From Neoceratodus forsteri (taxonomy: Eukaryota; Chordata; Ceratodontiformes; Ceratodontidae), in the NCBI GenBank assembly GCA_016271365.2, contig CM057456.1, positions 886,286,001 to 886,350,000 on the forward strand: a DNA stretch of 64,000 nt, in the 5' to 3' direction. The position numbers and the translations under genes were made by a program. Under the pieces are notes generated by a model. The model saw only the letters and a list, made by a program, of their open reading frames with translations, had not been told where the DNA came from and did not search any database. Below, one piece after another: positions 14,041-27,400 of this stretch (the stretch's first letter is position 1; the number at the start of each line of letters is the position of its first letter).

Positions 14041-15881
14041 TAAACAGGATGAGGAGGAGAAGAAGAAGCAGAGATCCTCACCAGCAGTAGATGGTGGTGC
14101 AATCAGCACTCAACGTTTACCATCAGAAAGCATAGGCAAGGAGACTGCAGCTGATTTGGCTACCATAATGGTAGAGGAAGGTAGGATGAGTGAGCTGCAA
14201 CCTATAGTCCAATGAATTCTGGCACCTAAAGGGGTTTGCACTGAGGAACAGGCTGTTAAGGTGAATAAGGAGGAGTAGGGGGAGTCCAAGGAGGCAAGTG
14301 AAGTAGAGGAGATTGATGATGATGATGCTGTCACATATTCTTCCTAGGATCTGAGTCCAAAAATAAAAATAAAATGGCAACACCATTACCCTACATGTGA
14401 TCCTGCTATACAGCATAATGAGAAGAATGGTAAAAATGGGAAGGCGACGGTGTCATCGATAAGCTCAACAAACCCTTTTAGCAGGTCCAGAAGTCCCAAA
14501 GGTGTCTAAGAAGAAAGCTCACGTCCCTAGAGAATGTATGTGTGGGGGCACAAATCGCACTCCTACCCTGTCAGCTCCTCCTTACCACCACTTATCAAAG
14601 TCCTTTGGATGGAACTACTTATTAACTGATTCCTCAGATGAGAGGCAAGCTATATGCTAATTATGCTAGATACACGTCAGCCATGGTAAAAGGAGATCAA
14701 ATCTCAACACTGGTGGGAAGCACATCCATCTTAAACATAATCATCTGGTGATCTAGGCAAAATACCAGAGCAAAGCTGGTGGTGGTGGTGAGTTACTGGG
14801 AGCATCTGTTACTCATCGCCATAAACAATGACCAGGGAGGAAAGATAAAGGGGAAAAGGAAGAGGAGGCAGAAGAACAGGAAAAAGTAAAGGATGGGGCT
14901 TGATAAGGGAAGCCCCAGTAGTGCTGGCACATCAAAGAAATCAATAAAATCTTGTGGTTTGTTTCAGCATCAGAGGAGCCATCTTTGGATGGTGAAGTCT
15001 GTCCAGACTCACCTACCTCTGGAGGGAAAGTAGTGCAAAAAGCAGTCATTGTTCAAAAACATTCAGCAACAATAGTACAGTTACTGCCTTATTTTACCAA
15101 AATACCCTATAATCACACAGTGCGCGGGGAACTCAATGCTACAGCAGCAGAAATGCTGGCAGCTGCTCTCTTGCTGTGCAGTAGTCTTTTGTAGAAAATT
15201 CAGGTTTCAGGAAGTGTATGGCAAAGACTTGTTTGAAATGCAAAGTTCCTTTGCACACATATTTCTTGACCTGTGCTGTGCCCAAGCTGAGGATACTGCT
15301 GTGCATTGCCTTACATGTGCTTTGTCACACTCGGCAGCTAGTGCAGTACACTTGACCACCGATATGTGGAGCAGTGGTCACTCTTCTGCGATGTCTTTCA
15401 TCTGTGTGGCAGACTTCTGCTCTGCTGGCATAAACCTGTCTCACTCGCACACACAAGAGTGACCAGATGCCTAGATGGCTCATTTGCACTTCAATGCTGC
15501 CACCATCTGGCTGACTGTAACATTATATCAATCTGGTTCTAGTTCCACCTCTGGCTATTGCTCTACCAGTGTAAGGTTTTACTTTTGACACAGAACCACC
15601 GTTCAGCCACTCTCAGGACCTCTCACCTCTCTGCATCAGATACAGGTTATTTTATACTTGGTAGTTGTGCTCTTTGGTAGTGGAACACTAGCTTGCTCAG
15701 CAGAAGTGGATTTTTACCTGTCCCAGAAACACTGCACAGTCACAGAGAATATTTAATATATACATATTTAATATTTACACTATTAAATTACAGAATATAC
15801 AGTAAAACGGAAAAGGGATAAAACACACTAGAAAATGCAGAGCAAAATATTTAAATGGTAAAGAATTACTGAAAGAAGAAC

Positions 15882-16050
15882 GTGGTAGTATAGACTTGAG
15901 ATTAGAATAATGAGATTCGCACATATAGCAGACCTGAGTTTGATTCCCACAACCTCCATTTGCATACTGTGCGACCCTGAGCAAGTGACTTAACCTCCTC
16001 AGTGCTCCCAGGTCACCTCTGAAAACAAGCATTGTGCCTACTGGGCACCC
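15882..16050 (+). mobile_element. tRNA-headed SINE with CORE-like body and LINE-derived tail
   Basis: The head looks tRNA-derived, with an A-box-like segment at the start and a B box GAGTTTGATTCCC near 15935-15947. The body (TGTGCGACCCTGAGCAAGTG, then ACTTAACC) resembles the conserved core of MIR-type CORE-SINEs. The tail CCCAGGTCACCTCTGAAAAC, then GTGCCTACTGGGC, resembles the 3' end of the Rex1-like LINE at 28105. Copies of the same family lie on the minus strand at 53983-54175 and in pieces at 45270-45650. It sits inside the hAT relic. Confidence 0.75.
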
Positions 16051-16067
16051 TTACAAAAAGTTCTTCG

Positions 16068-16345
16068 GAATACCACTGTAATACCACTCATTTGCCATTG
16101 CAATACCACTGTGATTACCACTGTACTACCATTAAGGTTTTCATGGTATCACAGTGGTTTGTTTCAATTCCATTGTTATACCATTGTACTACTGGCCTAC
16201 CATATCAACAAAAATAATCAAAATGTAAACTACCATAGTACAACCACGGTACCACTGGGTAGTACCATTGCACATTTTGTAGCTCACCACTGTGTTGCCA
16301 TTGTGGTGCCATGGTGTTGCCATTGTGTCACATTTGGTAAGGGCA
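16068..16345. repeat. Degenerate TACCACTG-type interspersed short repeat tract
   Basis: The motif TACCACTGT and variants (TACCATTGT, TGCCATTGTG) recur many times at irregular spacing, along with the reverse complement (ATCACAGTGGT). Repeat units in both orientations make the tract partly self-complementary. There is no coding content. It looks like an old, decayed minisatellite. Confidence 0.6.
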
Positions 16346-18109
16346 TTATCTGATTATCAAACAATATATTTAAAAAAAATAAGAATTTCTCTAATCCCTA
16401 GACTAGTCTAACAGACTGTATCCCTTACTCTGGGCAGTGTCCTTGCTTAGGAGTTAAGCTGCCACATGAGCATGAAATTCAGGAGACATCGAGATTCTTC
16501 TAGCTTGAGGGGGCAGCTGCTGAACTCTGCCTGGCTTGTGATGCTAGTTTAACCTTCTCAAGGAGTCCAACTCTGTTTTACATCACCCTTGCAATCACAA
16601 GGGTCAGCTTTCCTTTGTTCTTTTTATCCTAGAAGCTGGCCCGTTCCCATGGGTTTTCACACCCACAAGTGTTTACTTCTTGAAAGCAGGTCCTTTTGAT
16701 ATGAGCTGCACAACTGTCCCCACTATGCCTCCACACCACCCAGCTACTTCAATTATCCGATAAAGTGTTCCCACTTCACAAGTGGTCACTCATTGAAAGC
16801 AGGCCCTTTTCTATGACCTTCCTATGAATACAGATATTTGTTTCCCTCTTTTCTTATGAGGCCTATTAACTCTTACTGACTTCCTAGTATACATCAATAT
16901 TCCCCAGCTAATGTTCATATTCATAGCAAAAATCTATCTCTAGTGGTACACTTCCAAATCTGTTTCCATGTTACAGTGTGCATAACAGCCAATTGGGCTT
17001 GACTGCCAGGTTTGCTCACTGCAGTCACATGCACTGTGAATTCTAATTGCATTCACCCTCCTCACCCTTGAAGTTTGCCAGCATGTGATTTTATAACTAC
17101 TAATAATTAAAGAAATATAGTTAAAGCCATAGAGGATGATGATTTGTGCAGAGTGCCATGCGTGGCATATTGTATTAAATAAGCAGTGTAGGAGTTTCTT
17201 GAACAACCAGATCTCTCAACGTTGATGTCTGCGTGTCACTGAATGTGTGGCATTTTGCCAGGTCTTCTAAGGCAAAGGAGCATTTCACAAGCCACACATC
17301 AAAAATAACCTGCCTCAGCATTGCGAGAAGCAAGAGATGGTCAAGCAGTGGAACTCTACTCTCTATATGACTGACCACATGTACTAGCAGTACAAGGCAC
17401 TGACTGATTACATGTTCATTCACACCATCTGAGATATTTCTGGAGTATCCATAAGCTTAATAAGACAACAGTGGCATCGCATGGATGGTCTGATTCAAAT
17501 CACATAGCCTTTTGAGCATGACACAAGCAGTTAGTTCCCACACAGCATCCATAAGCCAAGCAGTCCTATGCCTGTGTCGCTGTGGCAAGCACTCTGCAAT
17601 GCACATCAGTAACTGAAAACAAGTGATAGTTATGCCTGCACTGTCCTCATAGAGCAAAAGCAGACAATACTTGTGAAAAGTACTTTCCTGCAATACATCA
17701 GAGTTGCCACCTTATTAGACACATGATGTAAACATGACCCACAATACAAACATGGACTACTGGCACTTTTGGGTTAAAGGATGGTGCGTAACAGAAAGTG
17801 AAGGATCACCTGACTGAAAAGATGCATGGGCAACAACTGGTTGCAGCAGCACACCTACCCAAGTTATGGATGCCACAGCCAGCAAGACCACACAAATCCC
17901 AATCCTCTTCACATGTTTCAGACTCAGACCCTAATACACTGAACACCAAACATTACTCCCACCACGACTGCTAAAGACCATCTTTTGGCAGTTCCAGCCC
18001 TCTATGGGCAGTCTTATCAAAGCTGGGTATTGAGAAGTTGCAGAAGGAAAGGAAAAGGAGGACGTCAATCATAAGTCTGAAGAATTTATGCTGAAGGTTT
18101 ACCTGATAC

Positions 18110-18425
18110 ATTCTATGAACTTGGGGGGGGTAGATTTAGGAGGCATGTGAGAAAACGTTACTTTATAGAGTGAGTAGGTTGATCACTGGGACAACCTACT
18201 GGAAGATGTGGTGGGCACAAAAGTAATGGATGGTTTCAAGCATAGTTAGGACAGAGTGAAAGGTTTAACAGTTACTCAGGGGCAGCAGACTGGCAGGAGT
18301 CAAAGGGGTAGGTGAAGATAAAGACTGCATCTAAAAAATAGGTCTCAGGGTAGGATAGGGTATAACTGGGCAGACTAAATTGACCAATGGTCTTTTTCTG
18401 CTGATATTATCTATGTTTTGATGTA
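18110..18425 (+). mobile_element. CR1 3'-end fragment, plus strand
   Basis: The plus strand encodes a decayed CR1 C-terminal tail (GRFRRHVRK-like, then the degenerate VGRSLGQPTG region), followed by the usual 3' untranslated segment with GGGTATAACTGGGCAGACTA and a terminal TTATCTATGTTTTGATG. It is in the opposite orientation to the other CR1 copies in the window and lies within the hAT relic. Confidence 0.75.
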
Positions 18426-18449
18426 ATTTAGACAACTGATGAGGGACCA

Positions 18450-19015
18450 TTTTAATAATAATAATAAACTTTATTTTTAATGCGCCTTTCAGATGTCAAG
18501 ATACAGTACAATTAAAACAGTTAAAACAGATAAAACAATTTAATAATCCCATTAAAATACAAAGAACAATCAGAATCTACAATCTTCATCACCATATGCC
18601 TTTTCCAAAGAAAGGTTTTTAAGGCCTGTTTGAATCTCCCATGGTCATGCACTCCCTAATCCGATGGGGTAGAGAATTCCAGAGGGTAGGGTCCATGAAC
18701 ATAAATGCTCAGGCCCCAGCAGATTTTAAAGACACCCTTGGAATCTCCAGCAACCCCTCATTGGCCAAGCAGAGTGGTCGCTCAGGGCGATAAGGAACCA
18801 GAAGCTCTTTCAGGTAGTCAGGCCCCAGTCCGTGTAGGGCTTTATATGTCAGTAAACTGACTTGAAGGTGACCCACCACTGAACAGGCAGTCAGTGCAGT
18901 TCCCACAGCACAGGCATGATATGGGAAGATCTAGGAGTCCCTATCAACAACCGGGCTGCGGAATTCTGCACCAACTGCAAGTGCCGGATATCTTTTGTAC
19001 TAGGCAACAAATATT
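18450..19015 (-). mobile_element. L2-type LINE 3' fragment, minus strand
   Basis: The minus strand contains VSLLTYKALHGLGPDYLKEL and PYRPERPL (frame 18906-18709), the C-terminal signature of L2-clade ORF2. An AATAAACTTTATTTTTAATG-type 3' end with TAA repeats lies at about 18450. The sequence is closely related to the long L2 at 46806-50030. It ends abruptly where the hAT C-terminal coding resumes near 19020, marking a 5'-truncated insertion. Confidence 0.85.
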
Positions 19016-19194
19016 CAGGAGTGGTCGACATTCTCTTTGGTAGCAATACATTATTTGAACTGCCCACCATCCAGTGTCAATTCTGAATAAGTGTTCAGTT
19101 CATCAGGAGCTATGGCCGCTGACAGACATGTAAATCTCTCCCCCAAAAATATTTAGGCCTTTACATTCATTAAAAGGAAGTGATCCCACATAAT

Positions 19195-20905
19195 ATCATA
19201 AAAGCTCAGTTGCCACAGACTGAAGCAGAGTTTGAAACAGTTATAGGTACGGAATTCCCATCGAGTTCTAACTCAGATATTTATGATGCAGAGCAGTGAT
19301 TCCAGTATGAAGGCAATGAAAACAAATTGCCATTCATGACTGGGTCCACTGCCACAAACAGCTCGTCCTCCCCCTCATTAGGGACCTATTCTGTTGTGCT
19401 TACAATAGCTACAGTCACTACAAGATACTCTACAAGCCTCGTCATCCTTCATGTCAGACAGGCATCATTTTTGGAAACATTGTGGCCTATTTTGTAGGCT
19501 GATCTACCCGTTGTTCTACCAGGAAAAATAAAATGCCAAACAGGCATAATTTTGGAAATATGGGTGGCCTATCATGTGGGCTGCTCTTCCTGTTATTCTG
19601 CCAGCAAAATTCTGAACCATTTGACCTGCCAGCTAATTAACTTACCCTTCCCCAACTAAAGTTACCTTTGGCAAACTGATGTAGGAAGTGCAACGTCACT
19701 GGTGTAGCACCTCACATAATCTTGCAAAGGGCACTTCATGAGGATTTGGACAACATGGTTAAAATGATTAACATGTTGACAAATTTGTGAATCTTTGTGA
19801 AGGGTGACAGTTGTGACTTTGCCCCATTTTTGCCAGAAAAGTAAGCTTTGCAGCATGTCTAGTGTTTATGCACCCTTCAGGTCCACTGCATTTGGTAGTG
19901 AGCCCTGCAGATAAATTAAAGCAAAACTTCACCGCTCTTCATGAATGTTCTAGCAACATGTCACATTTGCTGGCACTTAAGGTGATGCTTGCCATTTTAC
20001 CACATCCTTGCTTGCAAAGGTTTACTTTGAAACATCTCTAGTGGGTATGGATTCTGGTGGATATCCTATTATCATACCAACACAGAAGTAAAACAACTAC
20101 TCACCAGAACAACATGAGACATAGGCAGTAAGATTTACAGAATCAGCAGTGATAGTTGAATAATGCATTCTACTCCAGAATCATAAAATGTTTCTGATAA
20201 TATGCTTTTGCTCGAATCAATAATATTTGTCCCAGTGAAGGCAACATGGGGTGCTGTGGAGATGAGTACCTGTGCAAAGGCATGGTGAAAGAACTCTAGT
20301 TTGAGAAGAGATCCTCACAAATGTTTAACTTCTAACATAGTGAGTCTTTATTTTGAAACACAAAACTGAGTTCCTTATCATGCAAGAAATTAATTGATAG
20401 CAGAAATGGGTATGCAAAACAAATGTTCCACTTTCAGTAACATAAAATCACAGCAACTACCTTCTACAGAAGGTCCAGGTAACCCAGGAGTCAAGAAACT
20501 TGACACACTGTTGGAGGAACCATCATAGGAGATGGTTTTGGCTGCAGGAAGAGCCATGGACAAAATAATAAAGGAAATTCTGGCTGCATGAGAATGAAGG
20601 TGCTGGGGAATACGACTATGTTGATTACGAAGAACATCACAGTCTCCAAACTAATGCAAGAGAATGTAGATTTGAGACATCCACTGAAAGTGCTAGAAAA
20701 TGCCAATAGGTTTTTCAATCTGAGGTTAGTGAGACAGACTAATATCCTAGTTGCAACATGACCTTGTATTAGCCCTTCACAGAGACCAAGCGCTGGGGCA
20801 AAACATTTTAAGAAAGACTACAGAGACAATTCCAGTACCCCCAACATTAATCACAAATTCCCCATGTACAGTACCACACTGCTGGTAACTGAAGGACACT
20901 AGAAA
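19195..20905. other. Unassigned sequence downstream of the hAT relic
   Basis: No family motif was recognised. Part of this may be the 3' portion of the hAT element, but no terminal repeat could be identified. The frames present are short and unsupported. Confidence 0.4.
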
Positions 20906-21573
20906 TGTTGTACAGTCAGACCTCTTTAATCTACAGTATGCCTCATCATTGGAGATGTCATGTTATACATAAGTAAAACAGGCTAAATGGAATCAATCGT
21001 TTGTGATTTGCCGGTTTAATCCAGAAACCTGTGCAAATCTATTCTCCCATTATCCAATTTAGTTTTGTCTCATTAGTATGTACAATTAGGTGCTAAATGG
21101 TCTAACTACTAATCCCCCTTCTCTCTCAGTTTATCTTCTATCCTGTCTGTGCTGAGGCAGTCCTCCCTCACCAAAAAAGGGCACTGTACTAGCAATCAGA
21201 TAAACAATATATTGTGCATATTTTTTATTGTTGTAGAGCAGTGTAGTGTAGTATTACGTACATAACTTAGAAAACACAGACAATGTTGGTAGAAAACAAA
21301 ACATTGGTCCATCTATCTAGTGCATGAAACATTTTACTGTGTTTAGGCCATAATTGTCCATGCACAGAGAGCAGAAACTCCCAAGCAAAAAAGAATCATG
21401 GATTGTTTTAAATCCAATAAAATAAAATGCTTAAGAAAGGAAAAACTGGACTTCTGGTGCAACTTCCTGGCTGATGGTTGCGCAGCTCCCTCGTTCTGTC
21501 CGAACCCACAGAAAATTATTTGAAACTAGCCATTTTAACACCACAGATATCAAAAGAAAAGTATACTTACAGC

Positions 21574-22600
21574 ATGGCTACAAGCAAACTAAAAGGAGGT
21601 GGCAATAAATTTCAAGTACTTACTCCGGAGCATGAAAAAACGGACCCTGAACTTTTCAACTCAGACACCTCACTCCAGTCGCACCAGGCCTCTCGCTCTG
21701 CGACTGCCAAATCTCAGAAATCCAAATCAAGGAAAGTGAACAAAACCAACCTAAAACTGGACAAAATTCTCACGGAGCTATATGAGTTCAAGACTGATTT
21801 CCATGCATTTAAACAAACACAGGAAGCCTTTCAACAAGAGCTGACTGAAACCAGCTCCCATCTAGACACTCTCGATCAGACTTCTCAAACTCAGACTACT
21901 GCATTAGACCAAATTCAGACCACCGTAACCCAAATAACACAACTCTGCCATCTTACTATGGAACATCAGGAAGACGCTGAAAACAGACAAAGAAGAAACA
22001 ACCTACGTATATATGGTGTCCCCAAGGACAGTGAGGGGACCGTCATTCTAGCTTATGTTGAAAATCTTTTAAAATCTTCCTTATCACTAGATGCTGATTA
22101 CACAATGGAAATTGCAAGAGTACACCGTGCCCTGGAACCCAAGCCAACCCAACCATCAGCTCGTCCCTGATTCATAATAATAAAATTTCTTAAATATCAC
22201 ACAAAACAGTACCTTCTACACAAGGCCTGGGCCCAGGGCAAGGTAATGCATGGATCAGACAGATTATTTTTCGATAATGACTATGCTGCTGCTGCAATGG
22301 CGAAACATAGAGCATACAGCCCTCCCTTTCCCATCCTTCGAAGAGAACAGTTGAAATTTCGTACCCCTACCCAAGTAAGTTGATAGTCCAGTTTCCCTTG
22401 AGGCAAAAGACCTATGATTCAGCTTCAGAAGCAATCACAGACTTTAAGAAGAGAGGCCTCCCTCTACCTCTGACAGCCAATCTTTCTTTAGAGATATCCT
22501 ATACTACAGGTGAAGCAATTCAGACCCCAGAACCAACAAAAGACCTTGGATTCAATAAAAGCTCTTTTGGCTCAATTTGCCCACTGAGAAGCTGAAAGAC
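21574..22600 (+). pseudogene. L1 ORF1 (RNA-binding chaperone), broken
   Basis: ORF1p coats L1 RNA and acts as a nucleic-acid chaperone. I place the start at the Met of MATSKLKGGG (21574) rather than the upstream in-frame Met at 21478, because the upstream residues look like untranslated leader. A basic Ser-rich segment is followed by a Gln/Leu-rich coiled coil (about residues 60-140, FKQTQEAFQQELTETSSHLD and neighbours). The RRM start RRNNLRIYGVP comes next. The first frame stops at 22170. The C-terminal domain continues in other frames (HKAWAQGKVMHG region near 22230, then KTYDSASEAITDFKKRGLPL near 22395-22455). At least one frameshift and one stop separate the parts. Confidence 0.8.
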
Positions 22601-24437
22601 CTACCTAAAATGTGACTGTCGGTGGTGAGTGGGCTTCAGGTTGAGCTCTTTCCCCTTTTTTTCCTTCCTTTTCCTTGTGGGGTTGGTGCACCTGGGGGGT
22701 GGGAGGGATGCTGAATGTTTTTGGCTCCCAGGCCCATGCCCGTTGCTGTGTGGAGAGACCTGTGGGGGGGTGCAATGCTGTGGGCTGGACTGTGGAGTTG
22801 GGGGCGGCCTGACTTCCTCCTCGCCTTTGGGCAGATACTTTCGAGGCCTAACTATCAGATCACTTGGATCCCAGGAGTGGCAGTAGCCTATGGGACTCAC
22901 TGACTAGTGTAAAATTATGCATAATTCATTCCTGCAAGACAGGAAATCTCCATGAATTATTATAACCTCGAAAGCAGATGGGGGGGGGGGTGCCCAGGGC
23001 CTGTTAAATAGAGGTCTGGCCATCGCCCGACCAAATAAGCCCGCTAAATAGGGATATTTACTGGAGAGGTGCTGACACTGTTTGTGGAACCCAGGGCAAG
23101 ATATTTTACCTAGTTGTTCCTGCTAGATAGGGAAGACAGTTCTGCTTATGACTCCTGAGATTTTCTGATGAGTTCTTATCGCCTTGGGGGCTGTTGGACT
23201 CTGATGATTTGGGGGTGCTACCTCCTGGTATCTGGGGGGCCTGGGCCCGAGGTGTTGGACCTCGCATACCATACCTCCCCTGAATCTTATTCACGTGTGG
23301 GATATGGCTGCGGGACGGGGGCTGAGAGTAAAACAACTGGCCCATTTTTTTACAACCAACATTATTCAGCACCTTCCCTTGAAGGGATGATTTCTTCTAG
23401 GTTCTGGTTTCTCCCTTCTCCACCCTGCTCCATCATATCTCCACTGGCTCACTCAGTACCAGAACATACAGAGGCTGGAGCTCTCCCCGGACACTGCTCC
23501 CCACCTGAATAGTACTTCAGGATAAAAGAGAAGAATCCCCACCTTACAGACAATTACTCCTCAACCTTGAGAACTTTGATACAATTGACTCTGGCAAGGG
23601 GATCATTTTATAGAAATAAAGTTCAATCCTAAGAATTTCTGACTATACGATATGAAAGAAAACTTCTATTGGCTGCATGAACCCATATATACTGACACGA
23701 TTATACTCCTTATTAAATTAAACAGTTAGGAATTTACAGACTTTATCAATTAGATATTACACTACGGTATGAGAACCTTCCTCCCTTATTTTTTCAACTA
23801 TGGGGTCCCCCATCTTTTAATAACCATAGAGGTAATAGCTAAGTGCTCTTTAATACCCTTTTTCCCCCATAAAAAAATCCTTTCTCTTTTTCCTGTGGGG
23901 TGGGGAGCCTCGACAGTGGTTAGCTGAAGGATACACAGCACCTTTTTTCCCCATTCCCCTATTTTTTTTTTTTTTACTTAGCCTTTGTTATTCCTCTTTT
24001 TTTTTTTTAACTTTTCATTTTAGATACCCACCCATTTCCTGTACTTAGGGGCGAGAATGACCTCAAGGGACAAATCTCCCAAAAGGGACAAATCCCTGCT
24101 CTGCAGAATTTTTTTCTGCCTAGGCTGAAATACCTTACTAGGTATCCAGCCTTGAAAGTCCATATAGTTACACAGATGCCTTGTTGGCCTAAATTTTCCA
24201 AGTTCGCAGCAAGGTTTGCTGAGTTCAGTTGTTTGATCTGGTTATCTCCAGTTTTTGACAAAAACCACACAGACACAACAGGAAGAAAGATTGTTATTTT
24301 TATTTATCTTAACATGGTTCAAGAAATCAAGATGCTTACTTTTAAATGGCATATGCTGATGAGTACTGGGGGGGCCTCTACATAACCTTTCTTTATTTCC
24401 CAACTATGGAAACCCCCCCTTAAAATCCTCACATAAC
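22601..24437. other. Inter-ORF region of the L1
   Basis: No coding frame was recognised. The first 900 bases are G-rich, with runs such as GGGGGGGGGGTG near 22980. The rest is T-rich, with poly-T runs near 23960-24010. A block at about 24037-24283 is different in texture and may be a small insertion. Spacing between L1 ORFs is normally much shorter. Confidence 0.4.
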
Positions 24438-27400
24438 ATGAACGGACTGAGCGGACCTATTAAGAGATATTGGACTATCCAGGCTCTTAAAAAATTGAAA
24501 TCTGATATATTGTTACTACAAGAGACCCACCTTAACACAACAGAACAGCAAAAACTAATGACATTTGGTTTTAACAAAGTCATAGCTTCTACATATCAAA
24601 ATGGAAGGAGACGAGGTACAGCAATATTACTTTCCAAACATTCACAGTTTCAAATAACTGAACAATATATAGATAAAGATGGGACGTTAGCTTTAGTCAC
24701 TGGCACACTGCATAGCCAGGAAATAACAATATGTAGCATTTATATCCCACCAAATAGTGATGCTTCTTCGATACAACAATTGCTAGATGATATAATTCTC
24801 TGAAAGAAAGGTATCCTGGTTATGGAGGGTGATCTAAACTGTTTATTGAATCCTCACTTAGACACTTTGGCTATATGGACACCTCAATCATCCTCTGGCC
24901 AAAAACATCTTAGACGACTAATCAAAGACTTAGGCCTAGCCGATGTCTGGCGCTCTATTCACCCTACTCAAAGAAAACTTTCCTTCTATTCCTATGCCCA
25001 CAAACATTACTCACGACTAAATTATTTTTGTATACGTAATGAAGACAGGGATTATGTACACAATTCTGACATCATGAATATTTACTTATCAGACTACGCC
25101 CCTATATCCCTTGAGTTGAAAATAGCTCAGGAACGGAAAAATTGCCTGTGGCACTTCAACCCCTCTCTGTTAAGGGAACCAGAATTTAAAGACCTATTAC
25201 AAAAACAGATCCCAGAGATATTAAGTGATAATTCCTCCCTTGAAACATCTCCACAGATTTTATGGGATACCATTAATGTAGTTCTTCGAGGACTAATTAT
25301 CGCATATGCATCTGGGAAGAAGCGCCAGAGGGAAAATAAATTAAAAGAATTACAAATAGTACTGAAAAATGTGCAAGAGAGACATATGGAGGGAGATATC
25401 TCAGCAATTGAACAACTAACCCAAACCCAACAAGAAATTCAAAAGATTTTGATGCTCTATATTGAACAAGCCCTTATGTGGCTACGTCAAAAATATTATG
25501 AAAGGGGGACTCAAGCATTACAGATTCTAGCATACTGATTACGTAGACAAACTCAACAGCTCAATATATCTAAAATACAGGACCCCACTAACGGTAGGCT
25601 GTATCACCCGACTTCCCAAATCCTAAGTGTCTTCAAAAACTACCATCAAAATCTATATTCCTCTGTACCCCCCAGATGACAACGAAATTAACATATTTTT
25701 TCTTCTTTAAACTTACCAACCCTCACCCAATCACAAAAAGATAAAATAATCGCCCCTATTACCTCACAAGAATTATATTCTGCGATCAAAAGCTTACAAA
25801 ATGGGAAAAGCCCTGGCCCTGAAGGCTAAGGAGCTGAATTTTATAAAGGAACATGGAACTTAATCAAAACTCCATTTTCAGACACGCTACAGACAAGCCA
25901 CTCCACCTCTACATTTCCCTTGTCCTGGAACCAAGCCACCATCTCCACAATCTTAGAACCTCAGAAACCCCCTCACAAATGTGATTCTTTCTGACCAATA
26001 TCTGTATTAAACCAAGACTACAAAATATATACTAGTATTATAGCCCACCGATTAGATGCTATCCTCCTTAAACTAATCCACTCTGACCAATCAGGCTTTA
26101 TCAAAACCAGACAAACTACAGATAACATAAAAAAAACTCTATTCCTTATGAATCATGCCCAACAAAACCAAAGCCCATTACTAATACTAAGTTTAGATGC
26201 ACAGAAGGCATTTGATCGGGTGTTCTGGGATATTTTACAAGTTTCCCTTGCTAAATCTGATTTCCCCTAACAGTTTCTAAACCTTATAGCCAGTATATAC
26301 CGAGATCCACAGGCAAAAGTTAAAATAAATGGTTCATACTCAGATCAATTTCATTTACAGTGTGGTACACATCAAGGTTGTCCCCTATCCCCATACTTAT
26401 TTGCCCAATATGTAGAACTGATAGCACAATATCTTAAACAAAATAACCAAATAACAGGATATAATATTGTTCTCGATCAACATAAATTGGCCTACTATGA
26501 GGATGACTTGCTTCTATACATAACTAACCCAGAAACATCACTCCCCGCACTTAATAACATACTCCGAATAACAGAAACATTAACCGGATATAAAATCAAC
26601 CAGGATAAAACAGAAGTAATAGCCTTGAATTACTCACCCTTCCACACCTTAATAACAAACTATCAATACAAGTGGCATCATCCATATCTTACCTATTTAG
26701 GAGTTAAAATTCCCCCCAACCTACATAATTAAAAAAAAAAAGTAAATTATGATCCCCTTTTTGAAGTGATCCAATTAGACCTTCAACATTGGCTACACTT
26801 ACCCCTTCCATTAATACAGAGGACATACTATATACAAATGAATGTATTACCTAAATTACTCTACCTATTACAATCTATCCCCCTCCCATCAACCACACTT
26901 GAGATTACAAAATGGAACAGAGCAATCAATCGATTCCGTTGGGCCGGCGGTAGACCTAGAATTATTTAATTATCCAAACTACAATTACATAAAGACAGAG
27001 GAGGTTTAGCTCCTCCAGATTTCTATAACTATTCAATAGCAACAACACTCATACATACATGTTACCAAAATGACTTCTCCCTTTGATATGTGCTCCTCCT
27101 TGGCTCTCTGTTGAAAGAAGTCTTTCGGACTTGCCATTAAATGAAACCTTGGTGGCCCAGCCCCTTATCCTTACCTATATAAATAAATTCTCCTTCTTTT
27201 CGGAGACCTTGATAGTTCATTGGAGATGTTTTCTCCAACTGACTGGAAACCGGTTCTTAGCAAACTGGCTGAGAGTTCCAGCCTATGATCCCTCTTTCAC
27301 ACCAACAAACTCAGACCCCACATTCCATAGATGGCACAGCTTAGGCCTAGTACAAGCCCACCAATTTTATATGAATGTTTTTTTTTAATCTTTCACCCAG

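Larger units (their letters stand above)
14045..19190 (+). pseudogene. hAT-superfamily transposase relic (ZBED-like), interrupted three times
   Basis: Plus-strand pieces follow the order of a hAT (Ac/ZBED-type) transposase. An acidic N-terminal frame with only a few stops runs from 14045 to about 14450. The first catalytic-aspartate block reads VHLTTDMWSSGHSS near 15345-15390. A block reading ITTNN..NIVKAIEDDD, then RVPCVAYCIK, near 17093-17190 matches the second conserved hAT region, whose normal TTDN aspartate is here Asn. A KQWNSTLYMTDHM block is near 17340-17380. The C-terminal dimerisation region (YLNCPPSSV, then VFSSSGA and NLSPKN) lies near 19025-19160. Stops are frequent and one catalytic residue has changed, so it is dead. 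A SINE (15882), a CR1 3' end (18110) and an L2 3' end (18450) interrupt it. Terminal inverted repeats were not found, so the limits are those of the protein remnant. Confidence 0.8.

Noticed and set aside
15882..16050. Calling the SINE a MIR element
   Set aside because: The core resembles MIR, but the tail matches the Rex1-like LINE rather than L2, so it is a different CORE-type family.
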